Of a stretch of 64,000 nucleotides of DNA, positions 34,211 to 46,600 are shown one piece after another. The stretch is from contig CM070584.1 in assembly GCA_036346355.1 (NCBI GenBank), positions 52,783,097-52,847,096 on the forward strand. Direction: 5' to 3'. This stretch comes from Rhipidocladum racemiflorum. Its lineage: Eukaryota > Streptophyta > Magnoliopsida > Poales > Poaceae. Each line of letters begins with the position of its first letter. Positions within the stretch are counted from its first letter, which is position 1. The position numbers and the translations under genes are program-made. The notes beneath the pieces were generated by a model. It made no database searches and was not told where the DNA came from. It worked only from the letters and a program-made list of their open reading frames with translations.

Positions 34211-36850
34211 TTCACTGGTCTCCCAAGTGGTTTGTTAACGGGTGATTACTGGCTCTCGGACGTACGATAGAGTGTTTTTATAGTACATTTTTGAAAGCAG
34301 TGTAACAAATTTTTTTAATGCACGTAACAATTTATGGTAGCATATGCATCATTACAAAAACACACAAGCAACACCAAAGAAAGATTTAAATACACAATTT
34401 ACTTTCTCAACACCTTAGACAAACATGAGTAGTATTTGATGCCTAAATAAGTATTGACCAACCTATATGAAAAAACAAGTAAGAGTATTCAAAAACAACA
34501 AATGCATCTCCTAAAGTACGATGTTGCAAACCCGCAATATTTTAGAGATGCATACGCAACAATAAAAGTTACTCATTACAACATCTCAAAATAACCTATT
34601 TCACAATTCATTGCAACCAAAAAATGAGAAGCAAAATTAGTACCCTTTTGCAACCGGAAAGAACTCTTTGTAACAAATAAACCTTCAACTACAACAAAAA
34701 AATCCCCTACTATATATGAGAAATACATGTTGCAATAAGAAGAAAACACTTCTTGAAATATCGGAGTCGCCTCTGATACTATGGTTTTCCGCTATTCTCT
34801 CCCGTCTCCACAACGATCCCCTCCTCCCCCTCGTCCTTCGGCTGTGGTGGAGTCGCCTCCCACTTCCGACGATGTGCGCGCTCTGCACAAAACGGTACCA
34901 GCATCTGCCACGTGACCTGCTGCACGGTGCCCCCAACGCATGCACTGAGCTCGAAGGCCACCTGCCTGAGCAGCCAGCCCACCGATCTCAACGAACGATG
35001 TGACGGCCGCTGCTGGGAGGTCGACCCTCCTCCCCATCCCCGGTGACAAAGGGAACAACGAGGAAGTCGAGGTCGAAGGGGATGACAAGCTTTGGCGGCG
35101 GCGACCACAGAAGCTGCGAGTGGATGAGGCCCGAGAAGCCCTGTGTGAGGCTGTCGACCAGGTCCTGCCCTTGCCGCTACACGCCCACCCACACCTCAGG
35201 CAATCCGTTAGAGCTTTACTGTTGGGACCTTGGGATGGACTCAGCGAGTAAGTGGAGTGGCACGTGTTTGATTCGTCCAGATGGTCGAGCCGTAGCAATA
35301 TTGTTTGTTAACTAGAAATGCACACGCGGCGGCACGTCGCATAAGTTAATGTATGCGAATAATATAGTAACATGTGAGATGAGAAAATGAGCTACAATAG
35401 TAATATATAGAGGGATAATATGTCTAAAAAAGCATTCTAATAATCTTGTGAGTTAGACGAATTGACTATTAACAACTACACAGAAGGAAGCCACGCCGTA
35501 TCGCATGAGACAGGTAATAGTTTAGTAATACATAGGTATTCTGATTAGCTAGTTGTAAACAAAACGTAGAACATCAGAGCACCCATCAAAGACTTTTGAC
35601 TAACAGAAAAAACTATCAAAAGAACAAACGTAGAATAATCCAGATCAAACCAGAATAGCAAAAGACAACATTGTATATGAGATTTTTTTTAAAACAAAGG
35701 AATATGAAAGCAAGTTTGATTTTTTGAAGGAGGACTAACCTGATTTTTTTTTAAAAAAAAAGGAATACGAGAGCAAGTTTGATTTTTCAAGAAGGACTAA
35801 CCTGATTGGTATTGACACCTAGCTTTAAATCCAGAGATACATGGAAAGGGTATAAAAGGCTAGATCTACTTCAACCCATGGCTCTATAGGTGCTGCATCA
35901 GACACAAGAAACCATGCTGCAATTAGGTAGCATCGAAGTGTTCACGCAGTCATAAATACATTGGTGTACTAACAACGTAAAAGCGATGCCAGCCATGAAG
36001 AAAAAAGCATCGCCACAAGGAAAAAGCTAAACAGCAGAATAAATCTAATGCGAGTTGCTTAATCGAAAAACCCTCACAAAAAACACTTTGTAGGCAAAGA
36101 AAAGCATTCGACAGCAATTTTTTTTTTTTTTTTTTTTTTTTGCAAAATTATAGTCAGTTAAAGCTAATACCGAAAAAGTATCTTAGCTTAGTCAAATATT
36201 TGTAGTTGCTTATCCCTAATACATATACAATGTATTTCTATGTATTAATTTCAGATAACCTGAGGTCCAAAATAGTTATTGAAGACCATAAGTTAGCCGC
36301 ATTTAACTATCTTAGTGAGGATAATGGAAGAGCTAATCGTGAGCTATCACCTAGCTGATCATGAGTGATAATGAAAGAACATTGAAATCAAATTAAAATT
36401 CTAAACAAGAGGAATTCGTTGAGAACCCTGTTCACTCCTTCTAAGCTTTATTATCAATATAATTTCTTATTTAACTTTAATTCATGTGGTTATGCCTAGG
36501 GGTCAATGCTATCTCCTCATCGGTAGAGCACAAAGGTGACCAATAAGCACTATGATCGGTGGAAAGAAGAAATAGGACCAGCAACACAACTCTCTACTAT
36601 CCATCAAACATCCCATTTATTATAGTAGTCATAGAAAAACCGAAAACGATCTTTAAAAATAAGGACCAATCACAGTAATGTGGGCCCCCGGATCGGCTAT
36701 CCGGAGTCCTCTGTGTATTTCTGTACTAGTCCCAGATCAGTAGCTAGTACACACAGTCAAAAGTGATGAATCAACAACCATATCACGAATACAAATAACT
36801 AAATAAGAATAATACCAAATGAAAGCAAAGACCTTATGGTCAAGGTTTAC
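34211..36850. other. Intergenic with GC-rich open region
   Basis: 34700-35290 is GC-rich and open on both strands, for example a minus frame containing WLLRQVAFELSACVGGTVQQ. No family is recognised and no convincing start was chosen; captured gene sequence inside a DNA transposon is possible. On the minus strand GCGTGTGCATTTCTAGTT near 35310 resembles a Helitron 3' end. The rest is AT-rich without genes. A poly(T) run lies at 36117-36140. Confidence 0.45.
35680..35812. repeat. 66-bp imperfect tandem duplication
   Basis: GAGCAAGTTTGATTTTTCAA / AAGCAAGTTTGATTTTTTGA and GGACTAACCTGATT appear in two adjacent copies, each preceded by a T-run and an A-run. Confidence 0.8.
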
Positions 36851-36879
36851 CATTACGGCCTGAATAGGCTGAACAACTT

Positions 36880-39345
36880 GAACAACCGCAGCGGAAGACG
36901 AAAACACCAAAGCGACCCATCCAAATGCCCACAGGCAATCGAGTGGAGAACGCGCCCTAGTCGTTGGAAATCCTGAACAGCTTCTTTGTCTTCTGAGAGA
37001 GGATTAGAATGTAGCACGTGAGTACATAAAGTACTCAGCAAGTCTGGGAAAAATATGCACAATGTAGGCTATTCAAAGATGGCTTAATATGGTTCTTTTG
37101 CATAAAGCCAAGTTTCATCAAATCATACTTGTTAATAATTTTCACAAAGCACATTTGAGCAATTCTTTTTAATAATTGAATTATGTAATATTGTAGTGAA
37201 GGTTCTAACCACCACTCACTAATATACAGGCTCTATCCGCCACAGCTCAACAAAACCAGGGTTCAATCCAATCACATGCCTCTGTCCGCCATGGTTCACA
37301 AAATCAGGTTCTTTCCACTTACCTGTATGAAAGCATTCAGCAAGCTTTGCCTTTGACCGTAGGCACGGCTATTCGAATAGTTTTAACTCTGCAGAGGTGT
37401 ACAACTTTACCCACAAGACATGATATTCCCTTGATGCCATGCAATTAGCACACTTCCTTGGGTGTGCCGGCAGGGATATCATGACAAGGCCTTTACAATG
37501 TATACGCCTAACCCGACCCACCCGCTGAGGTTTCACCGCTGTTAGGGTTCTTTCCACCCAGTACAGAAGCCCCTTCTTGCGCCGTGTGAGAAAAACAACA
37601 ACAACAACAATGTCTCTTTCCGGCTCTCACACAACAACCGAGTGGTGAGTCTAAGTTAGGTTTCTACAAATTATTCAGCCAGGTCGTGCCCACTTTGACA
37701 TGTGGTTGTACGGTTATGCTTAGAATGGAGACAGTCATAAGCGTCGGTCCTTAATTGACTTGGGGCGGTACTTGCACAAAAGAACCAAGGCTTGGTCCGC
37801 TTCCACCCGACATTCCATGCCGCCCAAGTCGAAATCATTTTTCATTTTATTTTTATTTTGTAAACCATTGGCAATACTCCTTGCCTATAACTTCTAATAC
37901 AAGTTTTCAAGAGATAATTGAAAGTCCCACCCATAGGTGAATATTGACCGATAGCGAGGCTAAGCATTTCTACCGTACTATTCTATTCCACCAATAGTTT
38001 ATTTTATAAAATACAAATCTCAGTGTTTGATAAAAATTAAGATAATCAGTTCTATCATCTCCAAAATTCATGAGACCACCAAGATTCCCCCATTATTATC
38101 ATGGCACTATATAATCCAATCCAATTTAGTACTCCAACAAGTAAAATCTATACCATGTGCCATCATAACTCCAAAATCATGCTAAGCTACTGACATCATT
38201 GTATATGAAACAATCTCCTCAAAATATAAGTCTTCTTAGGGGTTACCCATCATCTATACATCGCTAAATCTTGTAATCTACTTGATCCACCGAGAATAAT
38301 TCATAATCTCATCCCCGAGCATATTTCATGAAAGATTCTACAAATCCAAGATTTCATTGATTCATTGCCTATAGCTGTTTCCCTAAACAATGACACCAAG
38401 TTGGCTAAACAAATCACATACAATCCTCGTTATTCATAATCCCACCTAGATGGTTATCGCAACACCATACTTCACAAAATCATCTACTAAACCACCGAGA
38501 ATACTTCACAACATCATCTTTAATCATCTAGAATATAATCCACCGATAATACTTCATAATAGCATATATTTAACCCTTCACATCATCACCTCTAAATCAT
38601 CTACTTTAATCCACCAAGAATACAACGATCAATCTTATCATCCACTAAGAATATTTCACAAGGTCATCTACTTCTTAATCAATCAGTTAGTAATAATTCC
38701 CCAACAAGCACTAATAATCCAACCAACTCTGATTCTCATTTGATACTATTTTATCAACCCAAGAAATCCAATTCAACATAGTATTTACTGACCTATTTAA
38801 TCCAACAAGAATACTTCACAATACCATACCTCTTCCAAAATTTCCCCCAATCCATTATAATGTGAACTACTATAACAATCCAACTTCACAATATTTCGAT
38901 CATCAAAGTTCATAAATCAATTTCATAATTAACAATCCCCATCAACACTAATATTCATGTAATCTCCAATCAAATTGGGTTCTAGCTTCAATCTACATTC
39001 TATACTACTATGTTCAATCCACACTATCTTCCCAATAGTTATTTTCCTAACTAAGATATTTTTCCAAAAACATTTATATTGGTGGATTGCTATACTAGGG
39101 CGACAAAGGGTCATGGATAACGAGGTCAAGGAGGTATGAACAATAGGTATTAACGAATGGCCTAACGTCAACATCATTCTTTTATATAAATAGCAATGCA
39201 GTTTGTAAAACAGTGTAAAACATTTATAAATTGTAGGATCAACATGCGTCAAGGAGACTTGCCTCGGTCACAGCGAGAAGGTTGAACTCTTTGAAGCCCG
39301 TCGGCGGGGTCGGCGGACTCGGCGGAATCGTCGACTACGCGTAAA
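36880..39345 (+). repeat. Dispersed non-coding repeat, copy 2
   Basis: This shares ordered motifs with 13325-15050: GCAGCGGAAGACGAAAACAC, CACAGGCAATCGAGTGG, GTGAGTACATAAAGTACTCA, GCAGAGGTGTACAACTTTAC and, at the far end, GACTTGCCTCGG followed by GTCGGCGG. It has no recognisable protein domain. Both copies are in the same orientation. Repeat vocabulary continues to about 40300 (for example AAAGTTATAAGCGTTCGAAG at 39469). Confidence 0.55.
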
Positions 39346-41768
39346 ACGGGGCAATAAATAAATAAAAGAAAATAAATAAAATCCAAAAATTACAAAAGTA
39401 GTACTGGCAGGAAGATCTTGATTTTAGATGAATTTAAAAATTTGAATGGAGTGAATCGGAGTTCGGACGCAAAAGTTATAAGCGTTCGAAGTTGGAAAAT
39501 GATGGAAAATCAAGAAAAAGAGAAAAGTTACTGTTTACTACAGTAACTTGCGAGAATTTTGTTCCAGAGCAGACCCAAAGCTACAGAGCCCCCCTATTCT
39601 TCCCAAAAACCGGATTTTTGCCCCATTTTCGCATGGAATTGATCCAAACAAAAGACTAGAACTTCTAGATAACATCCTTAGCTACATCTAGGAGGAAGGA
39701 ATTGGACCAAACCTTGCCGGAATCGGAGAAATCGACGAAGAACGGAGGTTCGGCCGAAACGACAAAAGCTCCAAATTCGTCGCCCACGGTTGAGAAATCC
39801 TAAAATTGATGATTGGGTTAGAAGCTGACTCATCCACGGTCACAAAGAACCAAGTGGCATGAAGAATGGCTCATCGGAAAAGAATCTACAAGCAAGAACA
39901 CGAAGAACACCGAAAAAGTGTGACACGGCTTCGGTTTTCTCGATCTCACGGGCAAATAGATGGAGTAGAGGGAAAGGGGAGCACACTCCCGGAACCGGGA
40001 TACTTATACGAAGAGGATGGAGGTGGTGGTGCGCCGGTTGGAGGTGAAACGGCCGAGATAATGACGTTTTAGTGCAAATCGGTTTTTCATTAACCCGGCC
40101 GTTTCCGGTGAGATTGGCGGCGAGTGAAGGTGGGGAATGGCAAGAGATCGTCGTTGCGGATCCAACGCAACTGACCGTTCGTGTTTTGGAGTTGAATTGA
40201 GGGAGTTATGAGCATTGGAATCAAGCCCTAGCCATGAACACGTTGAAGCTCTTCTCTGGTAATTGGCTTGGCTGGAGGTTGAAGAAGGTGCACTATTCAC
40301 GTGACACGTGGCGCTCTCCCATTGGTCCTCCTTTACGTAAATGATTCGCCCTAGAGAAAAATAGGGGAAAATGGCCTAAAAATTCCGGAAAAATTCCTAG
40401 AGCCATTTTAGAATATTTGGGACCCAGTGGAACTGGTTCGGTTGAATTTGGATGATTTTTGTGGAATTGAATATTCGGACGCGGATCGCAGGCATTAAAC
40501 AAAAGCCGCGCATTTTTTTGAAGTAGATCAGTGTACAGAAAGGTCAACGACATAGAATAGTATACCTTGCAGTTGGAACATGAACTCTTAATCAATATGT
40601 GTGGTTAAAAGAAGCGGAGCATTTCAGTTTTCTTTGACTGCTATAATGGCTATTATCTAGGAGCGAACAATTGATACAACTACTATAATTGCAATCAAGA
40701 GGAAGAGCATTACTCAGTTGTTAGCTTTACTGGGTTCATTTAGCAGTTCGACAAAGGCCAACGACATAGAATAGTATACCTTGCAGTTGGAACAAGAGCT
40801 CTTAATCAGTAAGCATGGATCATGTGGCATGAAGCAAGCCGTAGACATTTCGCTTTCTGCGATGACATGCATGTGGGCGTGGATCATGCGGTAGTAATAA
40901 TTTCTTGTGCTGCGCCATTGTCTCTACTGACAAGCACAATTACGAACAACGAAAGAACAGAAATCGGGAAGAAAAATAATAGTTGAGAAGAAAAACATAA
41001 TAAACAGGATGAAAGAAGCATTGAGGCAAACCTTTTAAGTAAGAGATATATTCCTTGGAAGCAGGAAAAGATGGCATTCTGATGGAGGCAGGAATGGAAG
41101 CAGTGGCAATACCTGCAACAGGAAGGGCAACATGCAGGAAGCATGGCTGCAATGAACGAACCGTAACAGGAAAAGAGTAAAGCTAGCATCATGCATACAA
41201 TAGTTAGCAAGGTAGCAAATGTAGAGCTATTCTAATATAAAGACGATATAGGGCACGAGTACAAGCAAGCATCGTGCACCTAACAGTTAGCAAAGAAGCA
41301 AACGCAAACCTGTTCTAGCATAAAGACGATATAGGTTGGCCAATCTTCTCCTTTTCCTATTTTGAACCGCATCGGCAGGACTAACTGACGGTGAGGAAGG
41401 ATGTCCTGCACGCACGAAACGGGACGCAAACAGACGTGAAGAGAATAGTATAATCATAGGAAAACAGAGAGGTTAAGACGGCAGAAAAGAGATTGCCATA
41501 ACGATGACTCTGTGAAGGTAATACGGTAGGAGGCACAGGGCATGCCGCATTACACCGTGGAAGCAGCACACAAAGCGAACGATAAATAGACGGACATCAG
41601 GAAATACGAAAACGAAGCACAAGAGATGTAAACGAAATCCAAAGATTAGAGGAAGCAGTTTTGTGCCCGGTGATGGGAATGGGGGGCCAGACAAAGGGCT
41701 AGCGGTTAAGGCATGAGTAAAAGGCGCTGCAGAGAGCAACGATGATATCAACGTACAGGGTTGAAAAG
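39346..41768. other. Intergenic, repeat-derived, with short duplications
   Basis: No gene is supported. A 62-bp block containing CAACGACATAGAATAGTATA and CCTTGCAGTTGGAACA occurs at 40538 and again at 40752. A second pair built around GTTAGCAA and AAAGACGATATAGG lies near 41190-41340. Confidence 0.5.
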
Positions 41769-42235
41769 CATTAACAGCACTTAAATATGGGACTTCAGTT
41801 CTTAAGACTTCCTTATCTTCCATTCTTGGTCTAAATGGGTCTTTATCCGCTTCAAGGGATCTTACAACCATGCAGGTTTTAAAAGGATGAGATTTATCTA
41901 TATTAAATCTTTCCAATACTTTCTTGGTAAAGGCAGAGTGGTGTACAAAAATTCCTTCTAAAAAATACTCAAACTGCAGGCCTAAACAAAATTTGGTTTT
42001 ACCCAAATCTTTTATGTCAAACTCTGTCGTGAGTTCCTTTATTTTCTCTGTGGTTCCGATGATATTCAGATCACCAACACATACTGAGATGGTACAGAAT
42101 CCATCCCGAGATTTCTTTATGAACATACAGGGACAATCATCATTATTTGAATATCCCTTCTTCAGAAGGAATTCGCTAAGTCAGTTGTACCACATCCTTC
42201 TCCACTGTTTTAACCCAGCGATCTCTGCAATTTGA
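41769..42235 (-). pseudogene. Ty1/copia reverse transcriptase fragment
   Basis: The minus-strand frame reads SEFLLKKGYSNNDDCPCMFI, then VCVGDLNIIGT, KDLGKTKFCLGLQFEY, HHSAFTKKVLERFN and TEVPYLSAVNA. This is the second half of the copia-type reverse transcriptase. The catalytic Y-x-D-D box reads C-V-G-D, so the active site is destroyed, and an in-frame stop lies near 42180. Coding similarity ends abruptly near 41769 and 42235, leaving no protease, integrase or RNase H. It is a truncated, old fragment. Confidence 0.88.
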
Positions 42236-42900
42236 CGCTATACATGATGCGTTTATCTGAAAAATAGGAAAAAATTGAGGGGCAAATCGGTAAATTCCTC
42301 GTCACCCTTTTTTCTGAATTACCGAGTGGGCCCAAAAGTTCGTGGGCTCCTCGGTCCACGGTGGCCCACCATGGTCCATAAGAAAGGGCGACTAGGGTTA
42401 AAGAAACCCTAGCCACCAGGGGATTGCTTGCATGAGGCGACGCATAGGGCGGCATGTGCGGGGGGTCAGGCGGGCGGCCAAAGGCCGGTGCAGCAGGTCT
42501 GTGGGGCGCAGCGCAATGGCGGGAAGCCAAGGGCCGAAAGTCGGTGTAGCGGCATCTGCGGGGCGCGGCGCGGCGCGACGGCAGGGAATCGAGGGCCAGA
42601 GGACGGTGTGGCTGGTGGGGTCGAGGCAGCGTGCCGCTGGAGGTGGTGCGGTGACAGGTCGCAGACGGCGTGCAGTCGGGCGACAGAGAGCGGCGGCAAC
42701 GCGGCTACAGGTCGCGGACGTCATACAACCGGCGATGGGAGCTCATGAGCGTGTGCGCGAAGGCCAGCGTTGGTTCGGCTATTGGTTGATGGCGTGGAGG
42801 CGGCGTGGCTGTAAGCCAGCGGTGCGGCAATGGCTCACCAGCGCGGTTTGGCTGCTGGCTGATGGCGCAGAGGTGGCGCCGAGACCCTTGTCCTTTTTTT
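42236..42900. other. GC-rich stretch without recognised gene
   Basis: 42420-42880 is GC-rich and open in several frames. The deduced proteins are low-complexity Arg/Gly/Ala-rich and match nothing known. It may be part of the retroelement that left the neighbouring copia fragment. Confidence 0.4.
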
Positions 42901-42902
42901 AG

Positions 42903-43131
42903 AGCATGTTTGGTTGATGGGATGAAATTGAATGGGATGGAATAATCCTGTACTATTTGGTTCCATTATTTTGGGGTGAATGGGATGATTCAACATATAG
43001 AGGGAATATTCCTCAAATTTGTATCACTTAGTCCAGGATGGGATGGTTCCATTCAAACAACCAAACATATGGATAACTTTTTCTTGAACCATCTCATACA
43101 TGTACCACTTGGTACAGGCAACCAAACACAC
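42903..43131. mobile_element. Possible MITE
   Basis: GAGCATGTTTGGTTGATGGG at the left and CAACCAAACACACCC at the right form an imperfect inverted pair about 230 bases apart, with no coding capacity between. A clear target duplication was not found. Confidence 0.4.
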
Positions 43132-43650
43132 CCAATGAACATCAAATTCGCGAATAGATTAGATTGATTAGTAATCTAATCAACAAAAACCAATCTACAT
43201 GATTTAGTATAATTGCTAATGATCGATCGACAAACACAGTTTAAACTTACGTAGGGCTTGCTGCAGGATGATCGTGTGTCGCAGGATAAACTCGATGCAG
43301 GTAGACGATCATCAACAACCACGCGTAGAATGATTGCGTTGGTAACGTATTGTAAAACGTTGTCATTCATCCGCACCAATCAAACAGCATGCCTATACGA
43401 AGACATGAGCAAAACAACATGCACACACGAAAGTATAGGAGGCAATGCTCTCTTTTTATTTAGATTAATGTTTCTATATAATATAATGCCTAATATATAG
43501 GAAAAAGTAGTATGGAGATGAATTTGAACTCACCCATCAACAGAGTGTCTTTTTTAATATGGATCGGAATTCTACACTTTCACAACAGTGGTATCACTTT
43601 CCCTTCCGCTTTAACTCCACCCCGGGAATCTCACTCGTGCTGTGGCGCGA

Positions 43651-46600
43651 ATGGTCGGCGGCGAGGCGGGAATGTCCCCGTCCGGCGGCGGGAAGCGGGG
43701 GAGGGACCCCGAGGAGGACGTGTACGTCGACAACCTCCACTCCCACAAGCGCTACCTCAGCGAGGTCGGTCTCTCTATTGCGTACACTCTGCGGATGTTC
43801 TGTTTGCGAGAGAGGGATCTTGACTTGATTCCGTAGTAATTTTGCCATTGATGTGCTTGGTGTTCTTGGATCCGAATTCCGTGGAAAGATGCCCCCTTTG
43901 TTCGTAATGCGCGGGGGACTTGCTGCACGGCTAGGTGCAATGGAGTTGTAAGCTGTTCGCTTGTGTAGGAGCTGGAATTTCTCGCATAATTGTGGAAATT
44001 GGTTCTCGTTGTTTAGGTTTGCGTTTCTCTGGTCTGAAATGTGAGTGCGGTGGCCCCTTGGCTGGGCGATCCTGGGATTCTTTTGTTGTCCCTTTGTTCC
44101 GGTGCCGGAGCTGAATTATTTTTCGTTTGGTCCCCGGCTATCCTGATTTGTGACAGTTTGATCTCAGGATGTGTTTTTTCCTAGTTTAATGCCGTTTGCT
44201 AATGATAGATATGCACAGGTGAATTTCTTTGATTTTTGTCAAGGTTGTCAAGGTGCTAGGTAAATTCATTGGTCAGCGGGGGAAGCATATCGATTTGTGT
44301 GTGTGTGTTTTGGGGGGTATTGTTTCATTTGGTTCTGGTACTCTTGATCAAGTACCATCTGTCTTGCTTGTCTATTTCATTATGTGTAATTCTGTGTTAA
44401 TGTCCTGAACTGAATAGTTGGAAATAAAAAGTTGCTTTTGCATCTAATGTTTGGCCTGACATTGCGTGGATGCTTGAGACTTCAAAAACTTTTAGAGCTT
44501 TTTGAGGTACAAATGTGTATAAACCATTGTTGGTTTCTCGCTGCGCCATATACTAGAAGTTATTAGGTGGAACAAAGAGATGGAAAACTACACTTGCTTA
44601 GGTTTTTCAATAGAGGGTAATGATATGCAGAATATACCGCAGAATTGACATGTTTTTAAATAAACTTAGCTTATGTACGTAGATATGTTGCAATATTACT
44701 AAAATTAACAACAGAAGTCAAAATTAGGAAGCAGCATATGTCCTTTTTGCGAGATACTATCGTGGTGTCCCTAAATCTAAATCTTGAGCTCTAATAGTCG
44801 CTGACTGCTATTTACTTACCACTGTATTTTTACTTGCAATGGACATGGATTTGTTTTCCTATTTCTATTTATCAGTTTTTGGGTCTTCATCAGTAGTTGA
44901 TTGCTGAATGGATTCTTGCAGATAATGGCATCCAGCTTGAATGGATTGTCTGTTGGTGATTCAATTTCTGATAATATCATGGTGTCTCCGGTGAGGCCGG
45001 AGAGTACCTCTTGCTTCAGGTTTGTGTAATTTAATCTTGTGTGCATCCTATCACACACGTCATCCACATAAGTTAATATGTGACAACATACAATTCCATA
45101 ATAATCAACTATGAGGTTGTGAAAAACTGAAAACCCAAGATGACCTTCATAAAAAAAACTCGGGATAGAAACGGACAACATCACAGTATTTGACTTGACC
45201 TGCGTTCTCAACACCTCGTGAAAACTAATCAAACTAATAATTAATTTCATCTGCGTTCTCAACTCCTCGTGAAAACTAACCAAACTAATAATTAATTTCA
45301 TTCGTGCGTGCGTGCGTCTCGCTCGCTCGCTCTAAATCTGAGTGCTGCAAAAGGCGCTTAATTATTCCACCATGTCACTCAATCAGTAACTGTTTTGTTA
45401 GGCTGGGCTTGAGCTGACTTGCTCTTAGGCTGAGTTCAAGTACTTGAGATGGGCTGGGAAAAGTCATTGATGAAAGGTGAAGCTGTCCAATTGGTCAAAG
45501 TGATAATTTCAACATGGGAATTTATAGAAAGAAGCATTTAATCCCACATTACATTTTTTTTAAAAGAATATACCTTTGGAACCCTTCTTCCATATTATCA
45601 CCTACAAATTTTCATATATGTTGGCAATTGAATTTCACTCTTTCTAGTTATAACAGCTGAATTTTTTTTTTAAAAAAAAAATCCACTTCTCTGTTCGTAC
45701 TTGAAGAATTGAAAGAATTACTCTGTGTACTAAAAGTACAAATAATTGCACCAAAATTATCTATATTAATTTTTAAGCATGTTGCAAGGTATGAGCCTCA
45801 TTCTACTTATTATTAGTTTCTACCCCTTTCATTAGCTCAAGTAAATGTCACATTTATCTTATAGGAGTACCAGAGCAGAATAAAATTGTGCAGTATATAG
45901 TCAAGTTCATTTTGCCATTTCTACAAATATTGCAATCCAAGTGGATGTTGATTACCATTCAAAATAGTCTGATTGTATCTCTTATCATGTCGATACATTG
46001 ATTGAAGCATACAATGCATGATGTAATTTTCACACTAATTGTTGTGATGATTTTGCAATGAATATTGTTGCAGGCTCACTGACCAACCTGGACACAGTCT
46101 GTCATCAAGTATTGAATTTGTTTAAACCATATATCATGTTCCAGCATATATAAGTCTGATTGCTTTTGAAGTAGGTTTATTGTATACTATATAGACGCAA
46201 CCAAATATTTATATTTGTTTTATGAGCATTTGGTATAGCAATGTTGGGAGCACAAGATTTGATTCTTCCATCATATATGTCTATGTTGGCTCAAGAACCC
46301 TTTCCTATTCATCATTCAAAATTTTGTGATTCTTCTTATCTGATAGGCCTGTTTACCTATGTTGCCTGGATACCCCGATACGTATCGGATACGCGGTATG
46401 GTGATACTGTGATACGACGTTTTCTCAAAAACATTGATACGACGATATGTGTGTGTATAATTAATGAATTCTTGTAGGGAAATGAGACACTAAGAATACC
46501 TTAATATTGACGTAGCAAGTACTTTCTTCTCTAGTTCTCCCTCATGTTTGTTTGCCTTATACTAGTACATCAACCCATGTTGTTAGGAGAAGAAAACATT

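Noticed and set aside
34779..35298. Possible gene on the minus strand
   Set aside because: Open in several frames because of base composition. No family recognised, so only the region is described.
42398..42902. GC-rich frames on both strands
   Set aside because: Low-complexity products with no domain, start context or splice evidence.
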